A stretch of DNA of 64,000 nucleotides, taken from positions 62,001 to 126,000 of the forward strand of contig NZ_LYPF02000001.1 of NCBI RefSeq assembly GCF_001661595.2, read 5' to 3'. The notes beneath the pieces were generated by a model. The model had not been told where the DNA came from and made no database searches. It saw only the letters and a list, made by a program, of their open reading frames with translations. The translations under genes and the position numbers were made by a program. Of this stretch, positions 1 to 9,025 are shown one piece after another. The stretch comes from Crocinitomix algicola (GTDB lineage Bacteria > Bacteroidota > Bacteroidia > Flavobacteriales_D > Crocinitomicaceae). Each line of letters opens with the position of its first letter. Positions within the stretch are counted from its first letter, which is position 1.

Positions 1-795
1 AATAGAGTCACCTAACCCTCCATTCATCATATGTTCCTCTGCAGTGACAACACACTTTGTTTTATTTATAGATTCTAAGACTGCCTTTTCATCCAAAGGT
101 TTAATCGTATGAATATTTATTATTTCGGGGTTGATTCCTTTTTCTAATAAAATTTCTGAAGCTTCGATAGCTTTCCAAACCATATGACCAGTTGCAATTA
201 TTGTTACATCTTTACCTTCACTTAGAATGTCTGCTTTTCCTATTTCAAATTTCTTGTTTGGATCTGTGAAATTTGGAACTTTGGGACGTCCGAACCGCAA
301 ATATACAGGGCCTTCATATTCTGCGATAGCAATAGTAGCTGCTTTGGTTTCATTATAATCACAGGGTGAAATCACAGTCATATTAGGGAGCATTTTCATC
401 AACCCTATATCCTCAAGAATCTGATGCGTAGCTCCATCTTCTCCTAAAGTAAGGCCGGCGTGAGAGGCACAGATTTTCACATTTTTATTCGAATAGGCAA
501 CAGATTGTCTTATTTGATCATAAACTCGACCAGTTGAAAAGTTTGCAAATGTTCCAGTAAAAGGAATTTTGCCACCAATGGTTAAACCAGCAGCCATCCC
601 TATCATATTCGCTTCCGCAATACCAACTTGAAAAAAACGTTCGGGATGAGCATCCTGAAAATCATTCATTTTTAAGGAGCCAGTAAGATCGGCACATAAT
701 GCTACAACATTTTCATTCGTTTTCCCTAATTCACTTAATCCTGCACCGAATCCTGATCGGGTATCTTTATGGTTTTGAATTTCAAATTTTTTCAT
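1..795 (-). CDS. Transketolase, C-terminal half (partial at window edge)
   Basis: This is the pyrimidine-binding plus C-terminal part of a split transketolase; it pairs with the gene at 2199-3041 to move two-carbon ketol units in the pentose phosphate pathway, in the cytoplasm. The ATG at 795 opens a frame with no stop to the window edge, so about 265 residues are seen and the C-terminus is missing. Visible family features are an early ADLTGS segment near residue 36, the [14 protein letters not shown] helix carrying the catalytic Glu that activates thiamine diphosphate, and a LRFGRPKVP segment. It lies 39 bases downstream of the von Willebrand A gene, probably in one transcript with it and the N-terminal half. 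The family call is secure; the separation of the halves is unusual. Confidence 0.93.
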   Translation of the reverse strand, partial: MKKFEIQNHKDTRSGFGAGLSELGKTNENVVALCADLTGSLKMNDFQDAHPERFFQVGIAEANMIGMAAGLTIGGKIPFTGTFANFSTGRVYDQIRQSVAYSNKNVKICASHAGLTLGEDGATHQILEDIGLMKMLPNMTVISPCDYNETKAATIAIAEYEGPVYLRFGRPKVPNFTDPNKKFEIGKADILSEGKDVTIIATGHMVWKAIEASEILLEKGINPEIINIHTIKPLDEKAVLESINKTKCVVTAEEHMMNGGLGDSI

Positions 796-834
796 GTCCT
801 AATTGTTTCGCTTTATATGATTCTAAATCAATTC

Positions 835-2196
835 TTATAAGTTAACTATCGTGTTCTCTCCAGAAAGTATTCTAAATTCTTTAACACTTGTGTAATCCGT
901 GGAAACCGCAGATTTTGGTCGATATACAAATTTGTAACTTCCTGGCTGTAAATAAAAATAATCGGTTAATTTTTCGGGGTCTAAATCACAAACCCACTCA
1001 TCTTTATCAGAACCATCAACTTTAAATATTTGACCAACTATCGGATTATAAGTTTTGTATTTTAAATACCCAGAACCCGGTATTTCAATATACGTATGCG
1101 CACTTTGGTTAACCGCAACGTCTTTGTGGTAAATCCTAGGCAAAGTCAAAATTTCTAAGTCGTAATTGCCTACGATATAATTTTGAACTTCATTAACTTC
1201 TTGAACGTTTAAAGTAATTGATTTACCTGCTTGACTAACTCGCACTTTTACTTCTGTTTTCTTTGTTGGTCCTTTAATACGGGTCACTAATTTACCTTGC
1301 GGACAATAAGCGGGAATTATATTATGTGTGTTTCGTTGGATAGTAATATTCTTAACCTCAACTTTTGGTAAAGTGTTGACTAACATGTCATATTTCATTG
1401 TTGGTTCAATCACAGTTAATGTATCAGGATTCCCCTTAAAGTTTAAGGTATGCATAAAAGTATACTTTAAATTATTTGTTCCTGCTTCGTACAAAAATAC
1501 GGTTACGTTTGTTTCACTCGGCTTTTTGTAGGTATCATTTAAGTTAATTTGAACGGTTGTGTTTAGTAATGCATCACTAATAACGGATTTCATTACTTTT
1601 CTAAAAGACTCAAGTGTAGAGGCCTCATAGAATCGACCGATGCAATCGAAATCATTTAAATATTTCAAATCGATTCCTAATCCAACAACAAAAGGAGTTA
1701 CATTTATTCCTTTTGATTTTAATTTTCTTGCCACTTCGCAGGGAAATTGATCACAAGCTTCTTGACCATCAGTAATAAGAATGATAATGTTTCTTGCATT
1801 TTTATCAGGAAAATCTTCTGCTGCCGCTTCTAACGATCTTGCGATTGGTGTAGTTCCCTTTGGCTCCACCATATTGATGAAGTTCTTTATTTTAGAGTGA
1901 TTATTCGGACCAAAAGGGACCTCTAGTTTAGTGTCGTTACAGTCTTGATATGTTGGTGTAATAGGGGACTGGTGCCCATAGACTCTAAGTGCAATATCTA
2001 AATTAGGTACTCCTTCAAGTTCAGTGATTGCCTCGTTTAATATTTCTCTAGCTCGAATTATTTTTGTCGCCCCTTCCCATTTGCCATTCATGGAGTTTGA
2101 AGCATCAAAAATGAATAAAATTCGAGTTAAGTCTTGCGCGTTGCTGGAAATTCCAACAAAACTAAGAAAGATAAATATGACAATGTTTCGAATCAA
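835..2196 (-). CDS. Exported von Willebrand factor A domain protein
   Basis: The 453-residue product starts with a hydrophobic signal peptide ending near residue 20 (SSNAQ), so it is exported. A VWA domain follows at about 24-210, with a complete MIDAS metal site: DASNS at 31-35, a GTTP loop near 114-117 and an ITDG Asp near 143. The remaining 240 residues look beta-rich and I do not recognise them; they may be repeated small beta domains. VWA domains bind protein ligands through a divalent metal, but the ligand here is unknown. The gene begins 2 bases after the stop of transketolase-N and ends 39 bases before transketolase-C, so it is almost certainly cotranscribed with both. No link of a VWA protein to transketolase is known to me. 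Confidence 0.85.
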   Translation of the reverse strand: MIRNIVIFIFLSFVGISSNAQDLTRILFIFDASNSMNGKWEGATKIIRAREILNEAITELEGVPNLDIALRVYGHQSPITPTYQDCNDTKLEVPFGPNNHSKIKNFINMVEPKGTTPIARSLEAAAEDFPDKNARNIIILITDGQEACDQFPCEVARKLKSKGINVTPFVVGLGIDLKYLNDFDCIGRFYEASTLESFRKVMKSVISDALLNTTVQINLNDTYKKPSETNVTVFLYEAGTNNLKYTFMHTLNFKGNPDTLTVIEPTMKYDMLVNTLPKVEVKNITIQRNTHNIIPAYCPQGKLVTRIKGPTKKTEVKVRVSQAGKSITLNVQEVNEVQNYIVGNYDLEILTLPRIYHKDVAVNQSAHTYIEIPGSGYLKYKTYNPIVGQIFKVDGSDKDEWVCDLDPEKLTDYFYLQPGSYKFVYRPKSAVSTDYTSVKEFRILSGENTIVNL

Positions 2197-2198
2197 AA

Positions 2199-3041
2199 TT
2201 AATAGTCTCCTAAAGTTTCTTCCAGTTGTGATAATGCGTTTTCAGCTTGTTCTTCACTCGGAGCAGAGCCGTGCCACTTATGTGTTCCCATCATAAAATC
2301 AACTCCCTGTCCCATTTCGGTTTTCATAATAATTACAATCGGTTTACCGTTTCCAGTGAGTTCCTTTGCTTTTTGCAATGTTTCAATCACTTCTGGAATA
2401 TGATGACCGTCCATTTCTAAAACCTCCCATCCAAAAGCTTGCCATTTTTTAGAAAGGTCTCCCATTGGTAGTACATCATCCAAATCTCCGTCAATTTGTT
2501 TGTGATTATAATCAACTGTTGCTATGAGGTTGTCAACCTTATTGGCAGCGGCGTACATTGCCGCCTCCCAGATTTGCCCTTCTTGTAACTCCCCATCCCC
2601 ATGTAGTGTGTAGACAATTGAAGAATCATTGTTCAATTTTTTTGTCTGCGCAGCACCAATTCCTACAGATAATCCTTGGCCAAGCGAACCAGTCGCTATT
2701 CTAACTCCAGGAATTCCTTTTGCAGGACTTGGGTGTCCTTGGAGACGAGATCCAATTTTTCTAAATGTTGATAGTTCTGATTTGTCAAAATAGCCGCGGT
2801 GCGCCAAAACACTGTAAAGAACAGGTGAAATATGTCCATTTGATAGAAAAAATAAATCTTCATTTTTACCATCCATCGTGAAAGATTCCGGAGAAATATT
2901 CATTTGCTGGAAGTATAACACAGTTAAAAAATCAGCACATCCCAATGAACCGCCAGGATGACCCGATTGTACCGCTGTAACCATTCGTACAATATCTCTT
3001 CTAACTTGAGAGCTAATATTTTTTAATTCATTTACTTCCAT
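2199..3041 (-). CDS. Transketolase, N-terminal half (thiamine diphosphate-binding)
   Basis: This 280-residue cytoplasmic protein is the diphosphate-binding half of a split transketolase. It has SGHPGG at about 26-31, SNGHISP near 68-74, GSLGQGLSVG near 118-127, and the thiamine diphosphate/Mg motif beginning GDGE at 148 and ending at Asn179. The length fits N-terminal subunits of split transketolases, which are about 270-285 residues. A TTG three codons upstream (3050) is also in frame, but the ATG at 3041 fits the family N-terminus and lies 25 bases after a TAnnTTTG promoter element at 3067-3074. Downstream, a VWA gene begins after 2 bases, and the C-terminal subunit comes only after that. 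Confidence 0.94.
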   Translation of the reverse strand: MEVNELKNISSQVRRDIVRMVTAVQSGHPGGSLGCADFLTVLYFQQMNISPESFTMDGKNEDLFFLSNGHISPVLYSVLAHRGYFDKSELSTFRKIGSRLQGHPSPAKGIPGVRIATGSLGQGLSVGIGAAQTKKLNNDSSIVYTLHGDGELQEGQIWEAAMYAAANKVDNLIATVDYNHKQIDGDLDDVLPMGDLSKKWQAFGWEVLEMDGHHIPEVIETLQKAKELTGNGKPIVIIMKTEMGQGVDFMMGTHKWHGSAPSEEQAENALSQLEETLGDY

Positions 3042-3066
3042 TTTGACCAAAATTAAATATGTGGGA

Positions 3067-3074
3067 CAAAAATA
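3067..3074 (-). promoter_or_regulatory. -7 promoter element for the transketolase operon
   Basis: On the minus strand this reads TATTTTTG, a full match to the Bacteroidota TAnnTTTG element, 25 bases upstream of the ATG at 3041. I see no clear -33 TTG at the usual 18-22 base spacing. Confidence 0.5.
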
Positions 3075-3246
3075 AATGAATTTTAAAACCGAATGGCTTA
3101 TGATTCCCTAAATTCGTACGAAAGTTATGCACAGTTTCGAAGAATGTTAACAAAATTGAAGTGAAATGAAAAAAAAATCACAATTTTGTAATGTGAGGTG
3201 CAACTATTTAGACTGCAATAAACGTTATAAGAGAAACGAATCAGAC

Positions 3247-3582
3247 ATGAAAAAAATTATTTTAGGATTTATACTATTAAGTACGGTGTCCATTGGGTTT
3301 GGACAAACGGAACCATCTAAAGAGACAAAAACAAACCGAATTAAAGTTGTGAAAGGTGGTGAGCCAGTAGTTGAAAAAGGAGCTGAACAGAAGTCTCCTG
3401 CCGACGAGCTCAAAGCGTGTGAGGCTCAACTGAAAGCTATTAATGCGAAGGAAGCACATTTAAAAGCAGATCCTAAAAGAAATAAAGAAGCATTAGATAA
3501 CGGGTGGTATAGAGAGGCCGAACGAAATAAGTTAATCCTATCGACTAGAATTAAAGAATTAAAAAAAGAAATAAATAAGTAG
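3247..3582 (+). CDS. Small secreted protein, uncharacterised
   Basis: The frame is open from an ATG at 3166, but the ATG at 3247 begins a typical signal peptide (MKKIILGFILLSTVSIGFGQ), so I choose 3247, giving 111 residues. The mature part is short, highly charged and probably helical, with a Lys/Glu-rich region from about residue 50 and two Cys in total near the centre. I do not recognise a family. The stop is followed directly by the ATG of the large surface protein (TAG then ATG with no gap), so the two are likely translated from one message. The small protein could be a periplasmic or surface partner of the large one, but this is only positional inference. Confidence 0.7.
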   Translation: MKKIILGFILLSTVSIGFGQTEPSKETKTNRIKVVKGGEPVVEKGAEQKSPADELKACEAQLKAINAKEAHLKADPKRNKEALDNGWYREAERNKLILSTRIKELKKEINK

Positions 3583-6500
3583 ATGATGAAGAAATTATTA
3601 GGGATAGCAATCTTATCATCCATTTTTGGCGCGAACACCTTTGCCCAAGGTCCTACGTGTGCAGAGATGGAACCCATATGTACTGATGTTGGTGTGAGTT
3701 TTACAGCAGGTGTCGGGGCAGTTTCAGAACCGGGTAATGACTATGGATGTTTATTTACACAACCCAATCCAAGTTGGTATTATTTGGAGATTTCTGAGGC
3801 TGGAGATCTTGAAATGGAGCTTTTTGCGGATTCTGATATCGATTTTATTATTTGGGGACCGTTTGATGACTTGGCAGATGCTCAATCAAATTGTGGAACC
3901 CTAGGAGGACCAGAGTCCCCTATTGTGGACTGCAGCTATTCTGGCGTAGCTTATGAAACTCCTGAGATTACTGGAGCTGAAGTAGGAGAAGTTTATATTT
4001 TATTAATCACGAATTATGCGGCAGTAGTGCAGGACGTAACGCTAGGAAAAATTGGTGGTGAAGCTGAAACTGATTGTGATATTGTAGATATACCACCTTG
4101 TACTTCTTATGCAGGAACTTTTACGCTAGAAAAAAATGGTACTGCAATTCCTTCAGATGAACCAGTTTATTTATGTTCAGGTGATGATTTTGAAATTATT
4201 TCGAATGATGATTACACCTTGCCAAATGATACTATTCCAGCTCCAATTGGTGATGGAATATACACGGCACAAATAATGTGGTTGATTTATGACGCGGCAC
4301 CAACTGGGGATGATCCTTTAGCTGATCCTGCTTATACAGGTTTAATAATCCCTTCAGAAGATTTAATGGATGTTCATGATGATGATAGCGAAGTAGGTGC
4401 AATGGGCTGTGGAACTTATTATTTTGTACCCGTTGCTGGTGATGATGGTGTAGGAGATGGAGGCTCAAATGATAATGGAAGTGTAACTTGGGATAAAAAT
4501 GGGAATGGCTGTTATACCCTTGGTGAGGCCATTGTTATTACTTATGCATGCCCAATCACAGCAACTTTACAGGTAAATTGTGGAGGCGACTACATTAACG
4601 GAATGGATTTTAATATTGAAGGTGGTAGTGGTGATTATTCTATCGTTAATCTAGGTGAAGGTGATCTTGTAACTGAAGTAGTTCCAAACGGTGGAACGGC
4701 TACGGTTGAAAATCTTGAAAATGGTTCAGATTTAGAAATCTTAATTACAGATGAGGAAGGATGTACTGCAATTATTGAAGGTGTGTTCTCTGCTCCTGTT
4801 ATTAATCCTATAACGATTACCCCAGCTGTATCATGTCCAGACGCTTCAGAAGGAAATGTTGAAGTTTCAATAATTGATGGGTCGGGTCAAGGTGCTCCAT
4901 ATACATTGTCCTTAAATGGTGATGTCACACCGGGAACTACAGCAGATTATGATGATATTGCTGGTACTGCAGTAACAATAATTGCAGTTGATAGTGAAGG
5001 TTGTATTAGTGATTCTGTAGTTACTATTACTTCGGCTGGTCACTTTATTGACGTTGACATTATAGTGCAAAATGATGTGACTTGCTTTGGTTTCAATAAT
5101 GGTTCAGCGGAGATATCGGCTAATCCAGTAAATGAATTTGGAATTGACGACGGTGAAGTGGTTGGAATTGTTTGGACAGACCCTACAGGTACAAATTACC
5201 CAGGGGATGAAACAAATACTTCACAAGATGATATGATGCCTGGAACATGGTTTGTAACGATTGTTGATGATTATGGATGCGAAGTAACAATTCCTGTTGA
5301 AATTAATACACCAGCAGAATTGGATGTATTTGTTAGTTCGATGAATGAACCTACTTGTTATTTGTATAGTGATGGTTCAATAGATTTAGGAGTTACTGGT
5401 GGTACAGGTATCTATAACTTTTCTTGGAAAGATATGCCGGATGAAACAGGTGATGTGTTAAATACAATTGGTGCTGGAGAATATTGGGGGTATGTAACTG
5501 ATGAAAATGGTTGTGAAGATTCAGTTCTTGTTATAGTAGGACAACCTGATTCTCTTTATGCCGAATTTACAATTAAAGATGTACTTTGTTTTGGTGATAG
5601 TACTGGAACAATTGTGGTTGATGATGTATTTAACTCTACAGGTCCTGTAAACTATTACTGGGATTTAGGAGGAGTTATCGATAATCCTCCATCTACTTCT
5701 AATATTGCAGATGGTCTTCCAGCTGGAACATATCTAGTAACTATTCAGGATGAATACTGTGATAACTTGTATGAAATCACCATAACTGAGAATAGTAAAA
5801 TTGAATTCGCAGAGCTGGACTTAGATCCTGCGTATTGTAGGGTTTATGGTTATCAATCAGGTAATGGACAGGTATATGCCGCTGCTACGGGTGGAGTTCC
5901 CGACTACGATTATTTATGGTTAGAGGAATCGACTGGTGAAACAACTGAATTCTCAACGTGGGGAGGAAGAAATCCTGGCGATTATACAATTACTGTAATT
6001 GATGCTGTTGGCTGTGTAATGACAGAAACGGTTAAATTGGATTCATTGAATCCTGAAGCAAAATTTACAGTGTCCTCAGATCAATTGAATGGTGATTTAA
6101 AGGGAACTGAAATTGTTTCGGCAACTTTTACCAATCAATCATTATATTTTGCTAATCCATTAAACCCATTAGCGGATACAACGTTTTTCTGGAATTTTGG
6201 ATTTGATGACACTTGGGTTCAAAGCAATAATATTGATGATGTTTTTGATACCTTATACACTGGAGAAGCGACATACGATGTTTGCTTAGTGGCAATTAAC
6301 AAAAATGGATGTCGAGATACAGCTTGTCAAACAATTACTGTTTTTGCAAATCCAAGTTTTATTCCTTTTAATGTGTTCTCACCAGACGGAGATGGAATTA
6401 ATGACTTATTTACATTCAATCCAGGTGCCAGCGGAGTAGACGTGTTTACTTGTGTCATCGTAGATAGATGGGGTAATACGGTAGTTGAACTCAACAGTGT

Positions 6501-6639
6501 TGAAGAGGGTTGGAATGGTGATCGACCAAATGGACAGCCCGTGAAGGATGGGACTTATTTTTATACTTATGCCATAACATATACAAATGGCACTACTGAT
6601 CAGGGCCAAGGAAATATTACTGTCCTAAGAGGTAAGTAA
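3583..6639 (+). CDS. Large cell-surface protein with SprB-like repeats and T9SS type B sorting domain
   Basis: The 1018-residue product has a signal peptide (cleavage after NTFAQ, near residue 22). Next comes a Cys-containing N-terminal domain (about 23-170), as often found at the start of gliding-type surface proteins. Several repeats of about 80-90 residues follow, each with patterns such as GxGxYxFSW and DxxGC; these resemble SprB repeats. An immunoglobulin/PKD-like stretch lies near 860-925. The last 90 residues are the gliding-motility C-terminal (CHU_C) type: FNVFSPDGDGIND, then DRWGN, GWNG, NGQPVKDGTYFY. Such tails direct export through the type IX secretion system and are not necessarily cleaved like type A tails. 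The role is probably adhesin or gliding-track protein. Either of two adjacent ATGs (3583 or 3586) could be used. A strong terminator follows. Confidence 0.85.
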   Translation: MMKKLLGIAILSSIFGANTFAQGPTCAEMEPICTDVGVSFTAGVGAVSEPGNDYGCLFTQPNPSWYYLEISEAGDLEMELFADSDIDFIIWGPFDDLADAQSNCGTLGGPESPIVDCSYSGVAYETPEITGAEVGEVYILLITNYAAVVQDVTLGKIGGEAETDCDIVDIPPCTSYAGTFTLEKNGTAIPSDEPVYLCSGDDFEIISNDDYTLPNDTIPAPIGDGIYTAQIMWLIYDAAPTGDDPLADPAYTGLIIPSEDLMDVHDDDSEVGAMGCGTYYFVPVAGDDGVGDGGSNDNGSVTWDKNGNGCYTLGEAIVITYACPITATLQVNCGGDYINGMDFNIEGGSGDYSIVNLGEGDLVTEVVPNGGTATVENLENGSDLEILITDEEGCTAIIEGVFSAPVINPITITPAVSCPDASEGNVEVSIIDGSGQGAPYTLSLNGDVTPGTTADYDDIAGTAVTIIAVDSEGCISDSVVTITSAGHFIDVDIIVQNDVTCFGFNNGSAEISANPVNEFGIDDGEVVGIVWTDPTGTNYPGDETNTSQDDMMPGTWFVTIVDDYGCEVTIPVEINTPAELDVFVSSMNEPTCYLYSDGSIDLGVTGGTGIYNFSWKDMPDETGDVLNTIGAGEYWGYVTDENGCEDSVLVIVGQPDSLYAEFTIKDVLCFGDSTGTIVVDDVFNSTGPVNYYWDLGGVIDNPPSTSNIADGLPAGTYLVTIQDEYCDNLYEITITENSKIEFAELDLDPAYCRVYGYQSGNGQVYAAATGGVPDYDYLWLEESTGETTEFSTWGGRNPGDYTITVIDAVGCVMTETVKLDSLNPEAKFTVSSDQLNGDLKGTEIVSATFTNQSLYFANPLNPLADTTFFWNFGFDDTWVQSNNIDDVFDTLYTGEATYDVCLVAINKNGCRDTACQTITVFANPSFIPFNVFSPDGDGINDLFTFNPGASGVDVFTCVIVDRWGNTVVELNSVEEGWNGDRPNGQPVKDGTYFYTYAITYTNGTTDQGQGNITVLRGK

Positions 6640-6658
6640 ATCAATACGATTATTTTTT

Positions 6659-6692
6659 AAAAAGGGAGATGCTTATAACATCTCCCTTTTTT
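6659..6692 (+). terminator. Intrinsic terminator after the surface-protein gene
   Basis: A perfect 11-bp stem (6661-6671 with 6679-6689), extendable by A:T pairs on both sides, encloses a 7-base loop and runs into a T tract. It sits 20 bases after the stop at 6639. Confidence 0.85.
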
Positions 6693-6743
6693 GTTTCTCA
6701 TCGCTTTTTTTAAACAGATCAAAGCAGAATAAAAAGAAAGAAT

Positions 6744-6751
6744 TATCTTTG
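6744..6751 (+). promoter_or_regulatory. -7 promoter element for ychF
   Basis: TATCTTTG is a full match to TAnnTTTG, 16 bases before the ychF ATG. The -33 region has no good TTG. Confidence 0.55.
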
Positions 6752-6767
6752 CCCCTAAAAATTATTC

Positions 6768-7868
6768 ATGGCTTTAAAATGTGGAATTGTAGGTCTCCCA
6801 AATGTTGGGAAGTCAACTTTATTTAACTGTCTTTCTAACGCAAAGGCTCAATCAGCTAATTTTCCTTTTTGTACAATTGAACCAAATGTTGGCGTGATCA
6901 CGGTTCCAGACAATCGTTTAACGGAGTTGGAGGCCATTGTAAAGCCTGAAAATGTTGTGCCGACCGTAATTGAAATTGTAGATATTGCTGGGCTTGTGAA
7001 AGGTGCGCATAAAGGAGAAGGCTTAGGGAATAAGTTTTTAGCAAATATTCGAGAAACTGATGCAATTATTCATGTTTTAAGATGTTTTGATGATGATAAC
7101 ATCGTGCATGTAGATGGCTCTGTTGACCCTATCAGAGATAAAGAGGTAATTGATTTTGAATTACAACTGAAAGATTTAGAAACTGTTGATAACAAATTGA
7201 AATCTTTGCAAAGAGCAGTTAAATCTGGGGATAAAGAGGTCGTGAAACAGTACGAATTTTGCGAGCGAATTAAAAATGCGCTCGAATCAGGTAAATCAGC
7301 AAGAGTAGTGGAGGTAACAAATGAGATTGAAGAAAAATTATCTCATGAAATGCAACTCCTTACTATAAAGCCAGTACTGTACTTATGTAACGTTGATGAA
7401 GGTTCTGTCAAGAACGGAAATGCTTATGTTGAAAAGGTAAAAGCAGCTGTAGCGGAAGAAGATGCTGAAGTATTAATTATTGGTACAAAGATTGAATCTG
7501 ATATAGCAGAATTTGATTCATTCGAAGAACGTCAAATGTTTTTAGATGAATTAGGTTTAGAAGAAGCAGGTGTCAATCGCTTAATTCGATCAGCTTATAA
7601 ATTGCTTAATTTACAAACTTATTTTACCGCAGGAGTGAAAGAGGTAAGAGCATGGACAATACCAGTTGGTGCTACCGCTCCACAAGCGGCTGGAGTGATA
7701 CATACTGATTTTGAGAAAGGTTTTATTCGTGCTGAAGTTATGAAATATGAGGATTTTATTAGTCTAAAATCAGAAGCTGCAGTGAAAGAAGCTGGAAAAA
7801 TGAGGGTAGAAGGTAAAACTTATATTGTGGAAGACGGAGATATCATGCACTTTAGATTTAACGTGTAA
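6768..7868 (+). CDS. ychF: YchF/OLA1-family P-loop ATPase
   Basis: This 366-residue cytoplasmic protein matches the usual length of YchF (about 363). The Walker A/G1 motif GLPNVGKST is at residues 9-17, the G3 region reads DIAGLVKGAHKGEGLG, and the G4 position has NVDE in place of the canonical NKxD. That change is typical of YchF and accounts for its preference for ATP over GTP. A coiled-coil insert lies near 130-200 and the C-terminal 85 residues form the TGS domain. YchF associates with ribosomes and has been linked to stress responses and redox regulation in other bacteria. The gene has its own promoter and stands apart from the downstream two-component genes by 104 bases. Confidence 0.97.
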   Translation: MALKCGIVGLPNVGKSTLFNCLSNAKAQSANFPFCTIEPNVGVITVPDNRLTELEAIVKPENVVPTVIEIVDIAGLVKGAHKGEGLGNKFLANIRETDAIIHVLRCFDDDNIVHVDGSVDPIRDKEVIDFELQLKDLETVDNKLKSLQRAVKSGDKEVVKQYEFCERIKNALESGKSARVVEVTNEIEEKLSHEMQLLTIKPVLYLCNVDEGSVKNGNAYVEKVKAAVAEEDAEVLIIGTKIESDIAEFDSFEERQMFLDELGLEEAGVNRLIRSAYKLLNLQTYFTAGVKEVRAWTIPVGATAPQAAGVIHTDFEKGFIRAEVMKYEDFISLKSEAAVKEAGKMRVEGKTYIVEDGDIMHFRFNV

Positions 7869-7972
7869 CTCTTAAGTCCCATTTATCATTAATTTATTAC
7901 CATTAAAGCTAAGGAAGTAACATTTAAGTATTTTTAGAAAAATGCATTAAAATTTTCTTTAGTTTTAATTTC

Positions 7973-9025
7973 ATGGAGAAAAAACGATTCTTTTATTGGG
8001 GGGTACAAGTTGCGGGTTGGACTGCATATTTTATGTTTAGCATTCTATTGCTACTGGCTTCAAATAATTTTGTCTCTACAATCAATGTTTATTTATTTGC
8101 AGGTTTATCAATTATTGCTGCGATCCTAATATCACATGGCATTCGTTATATAATTATTAAGCGTTCACTTTTAAAACAGCCAATAGCTAAACTTGTTTTT
8201 ATTACTCTTGGGTTGTCGGTTTTAGCTGCTTTTAGCTTAGAATATTTACAGTTTCTTTTCGAAATTTTGATCAATATTGATTTTGTAGTTGGAGAAGAAA
8301 CAGGAACTGAATTTAATTGGCCAAGTTTTCTTTTTGGTGTCTCTCGCTCCATTATACTTTTTTCTCTTTGGTGTGGATTTTATTACGTTTTTGCAATTGT
8401 TGAAAAGTCGAGAGAACAAGAAATACTTAATTTAAAATGGGAGGCATCAAAAAATGAAATTGAATTAAAGAATTTAAGAGCACAATTAAATCCGCATTTT
8501 CTTTTTAATTCTTTAAATTCTATTCGTGCTTTAGTGGCATTAGATCCAGAACAATCTAAAACATCAATTACTCAGCTGTCAAACCTCCTTAGAAAATCTA
8601 TTAATCTAGGAAAGTTACGTGTTATTCCGTTAAAAGAAGAACTTGAACTTGTTCGAATTTATTTGGATTTAGAAAGTGTTCGTTTTGAAGAACGATTGCG
8701 GACTACAATTAATATTGATGATAATGCTTTGTCATGTGAAATACCACCATTAATGATTCAAACTATTGTTGAAAACGGAATTAAACATGGAATTTCTCAA
8801 TCGATTGAAGGGGGACTAATTCAGATTAGTGCATCTCATATTAATGATATTTTATGTATTGAAATTAAGAATACTGGTAAATTGGAGAGTGACTTTAGGG
8901 AGAAAGGGATTGGAATTGCCAATACAAAGAAAAGACTAGCTTTACTATATGGGAAAAATGCCGACTTTAAGATTGAACAAGTAGGCGACAAGGTTGTAGT
9001 TGTAATTAAAATTAAGTATAAATGA
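7973..9025 (+). CDS. LytS-type sensor histidine kinase (His_kinase family)
   Basis: The 350-residue inner-membrane kinase has four predicted membrane segments (about 10-29, 38-60, 72-95 and 118-142), then a short coiled linker. The His_kinase domain has phospho-acceptor His175 in QLNPHFLFNSLNS. The ATPase domain has an N-box with ENGIKHG at 267-273 and a G-box with GIGIANT at 312-318. No extracytoplasmic sensor domain is visible, so sensing probably involves the membrane helices. It overlaps the response-regulator gene by 4 bases (ATGA), a clear sign of translational coupling. The signal and targets cannot be told from the sequence. No perfect TAnnTTTG lies upstream, only a near match about 14 bases before the ATG. 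Confidence 0.94.
   Translation: MEKKRFFYWGVQVAGWTAYFMFSILLLLASNNFVSTINVYLFAGLSIIAAILISHGIRYIIIKRSLLKQPIAKLVFITLGLSVLAAFSLEYLQFLFEILINIDFVVGEETGTEFNWPSFLFGVSRSIILFSLWCGFYYVFAIVEKSREQEILNLKWEASKNEIELKNLRAQLNPHFLFNSLNSIRALVALDPEQSKTSITQLSNLLRKSINLGKLRVIPLKEELELVRIYLDLESVRFEERLRTTINIDDNALSCEIPPLMIQTIVENGIKHGISQSIEGGLIQISASHINDILCIEIKNTGKLESDFREKGIGIANTKKRLALLYGKNADFKIEQVGDKVVVVIKIKYK

Noticed and set aside
3166-3246. In-frame upstream start that would lengthen the small secreted protein by 27 residues
   Set aside because: The added segment is Cys- and Lys-rich and would hide the signal peptide that starts at 3247. A possible -7 element (CAATTTTG at 3181-3188, one mismatch) would also lie inside it.
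4232-4468. His-rich open frame on the minus strand in the surface protein gene
   Set aside because: The His run is only the reverse reading of GAT/GGT-rich codons in a repeat protein.
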